NCBI GenBank assembly: GCA_047637355.1
Contig: JBLIKA010000090.1
Span: 1 to 14,292 of the forward strand
Length of the DNA stretch: 14,292 nucleotides
Direction of reading: 5' to 3'
Source: Glaciecola sp047637355
GTDB taxonomy: Bacteria > Pseudomonadota > Gammaproteobacteria > Enterobacterales > Alteromonadaceae
The notes beneath the pieces are model-generated. The model saw nothing but the letters and a program-made list of their open reading frames with translations, was not told the DNA's origin and ran no database searches. The position numbers and the translations under genes are program-made. Shown one piece after another: positions 14,189 to 14,292 of the stretch (positions within the stretch are counted from its first letter, which is position 1; every line of letters begins with the position of its first letter).

Positions 14189-14292
14189 ATGAAAAATTCA
14201 GCTCAAAAAGGCTTTACATTAATTGAACTAATGATCGTTGTAGCAATCATCGGTATTCTTGCAGCAATCGCACTTCCTGCTTATCAGGGTTA
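14189..14292 (+). CDS. pilA: type IV pilin (PilA-like), N-terminal part only
   Basis: This is the start of a type IV major pilin or closely related pseudopilin, cut by the window end after 34 codons. The short leader MKNSAQKG ends in the Gly8 required by prepilin peptidase PilD, and cleavage is before Phe9. The mature N-terminus FTLIELMIVVAIIGILAAIA is the classical hydrophobic assembly helix with Glu at mature position 5 (Glu13), followed by LPAYQ. GGAGAG (14178-14183) is a good ribosome site five bases before the ATG. The protein would be inserted in the inner membrane and polymerised into a pilus. Major pilin rather than minor pilin is suggested by the short leader, the strong ribosome site and the structured leader RNA, but the C-terminal part is needed to be sure. 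Confidence 0.9.
   Translation, partial: MKNSAQKGFTLIELMIVVAIIGILAAIALPAYQG

Overview
The window is AT-rich and looks like the chromosome of a marine gammaproteobacterium, most likely Alteromonadales (Colwellia/Thalassotalea-like). This rests on the gene families present and on the order pdhR-aceE-aceF-lpd beside ampE, nadC and a type IV pilin gene, an arrangement characteristic of Gammaproteobacteria. No taxon was confirmed by a search. There are no rRNA or tRNA genes, insertion sequences, CRISPR arrays or clear signs of recent transfer.

Left part (1-4440): an Lrp/AsnC regulator diverges from a short, divergent tryptophan 2,3-dioxygenase superfamily protein. That gene converges on two tandem DUF481 outer-membrane-type paralogs. 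Upstream of these on the same strand are an HDOD-domain protein and a small cysteine-rich DUF1289 protein. The HDOD gene has a good -10 box, and the first DUF481 gene follows it after only 32 bases.

Middle (4740-11726, minus strand): the pyruvate dehydrogenase operon. PdhR is a GntR-type pyruvate-sensing repressor, and AceE (E1), AceF (E2) and Lpd (E3) form the complex that converts pyruvate to acetyl-CoA. A PdhR-type operator lies over the predicted -10 box upstream of pdhR, implying autoregulation. A strong intrinsic terminator closes the operon after lpd. PdhR carries an unusual polar insert of about 35-40 residues in its effector domain.

Right part (12049-14292): ampE (minus) diverges from nadC (plus, NAD synthesis). 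The usual partner ampD is absent from this spot. After nadC come a promoter, a long hairpin at the predicted start of the transcript, and the first 34 codons of a type IV pilin cut by the window end. The hairpin contains a perfect nine-base Shine-Dalgarno sequence with no start codon behind it.

Most of the window is ordinary core metabolism. The points most worth a second look are the altered active site of the dioxygenase homolog, the pilin leader hairpin, the PdhR insert and operator, and the missing ampD. I did not find a convincing wholly new multi-gene system.
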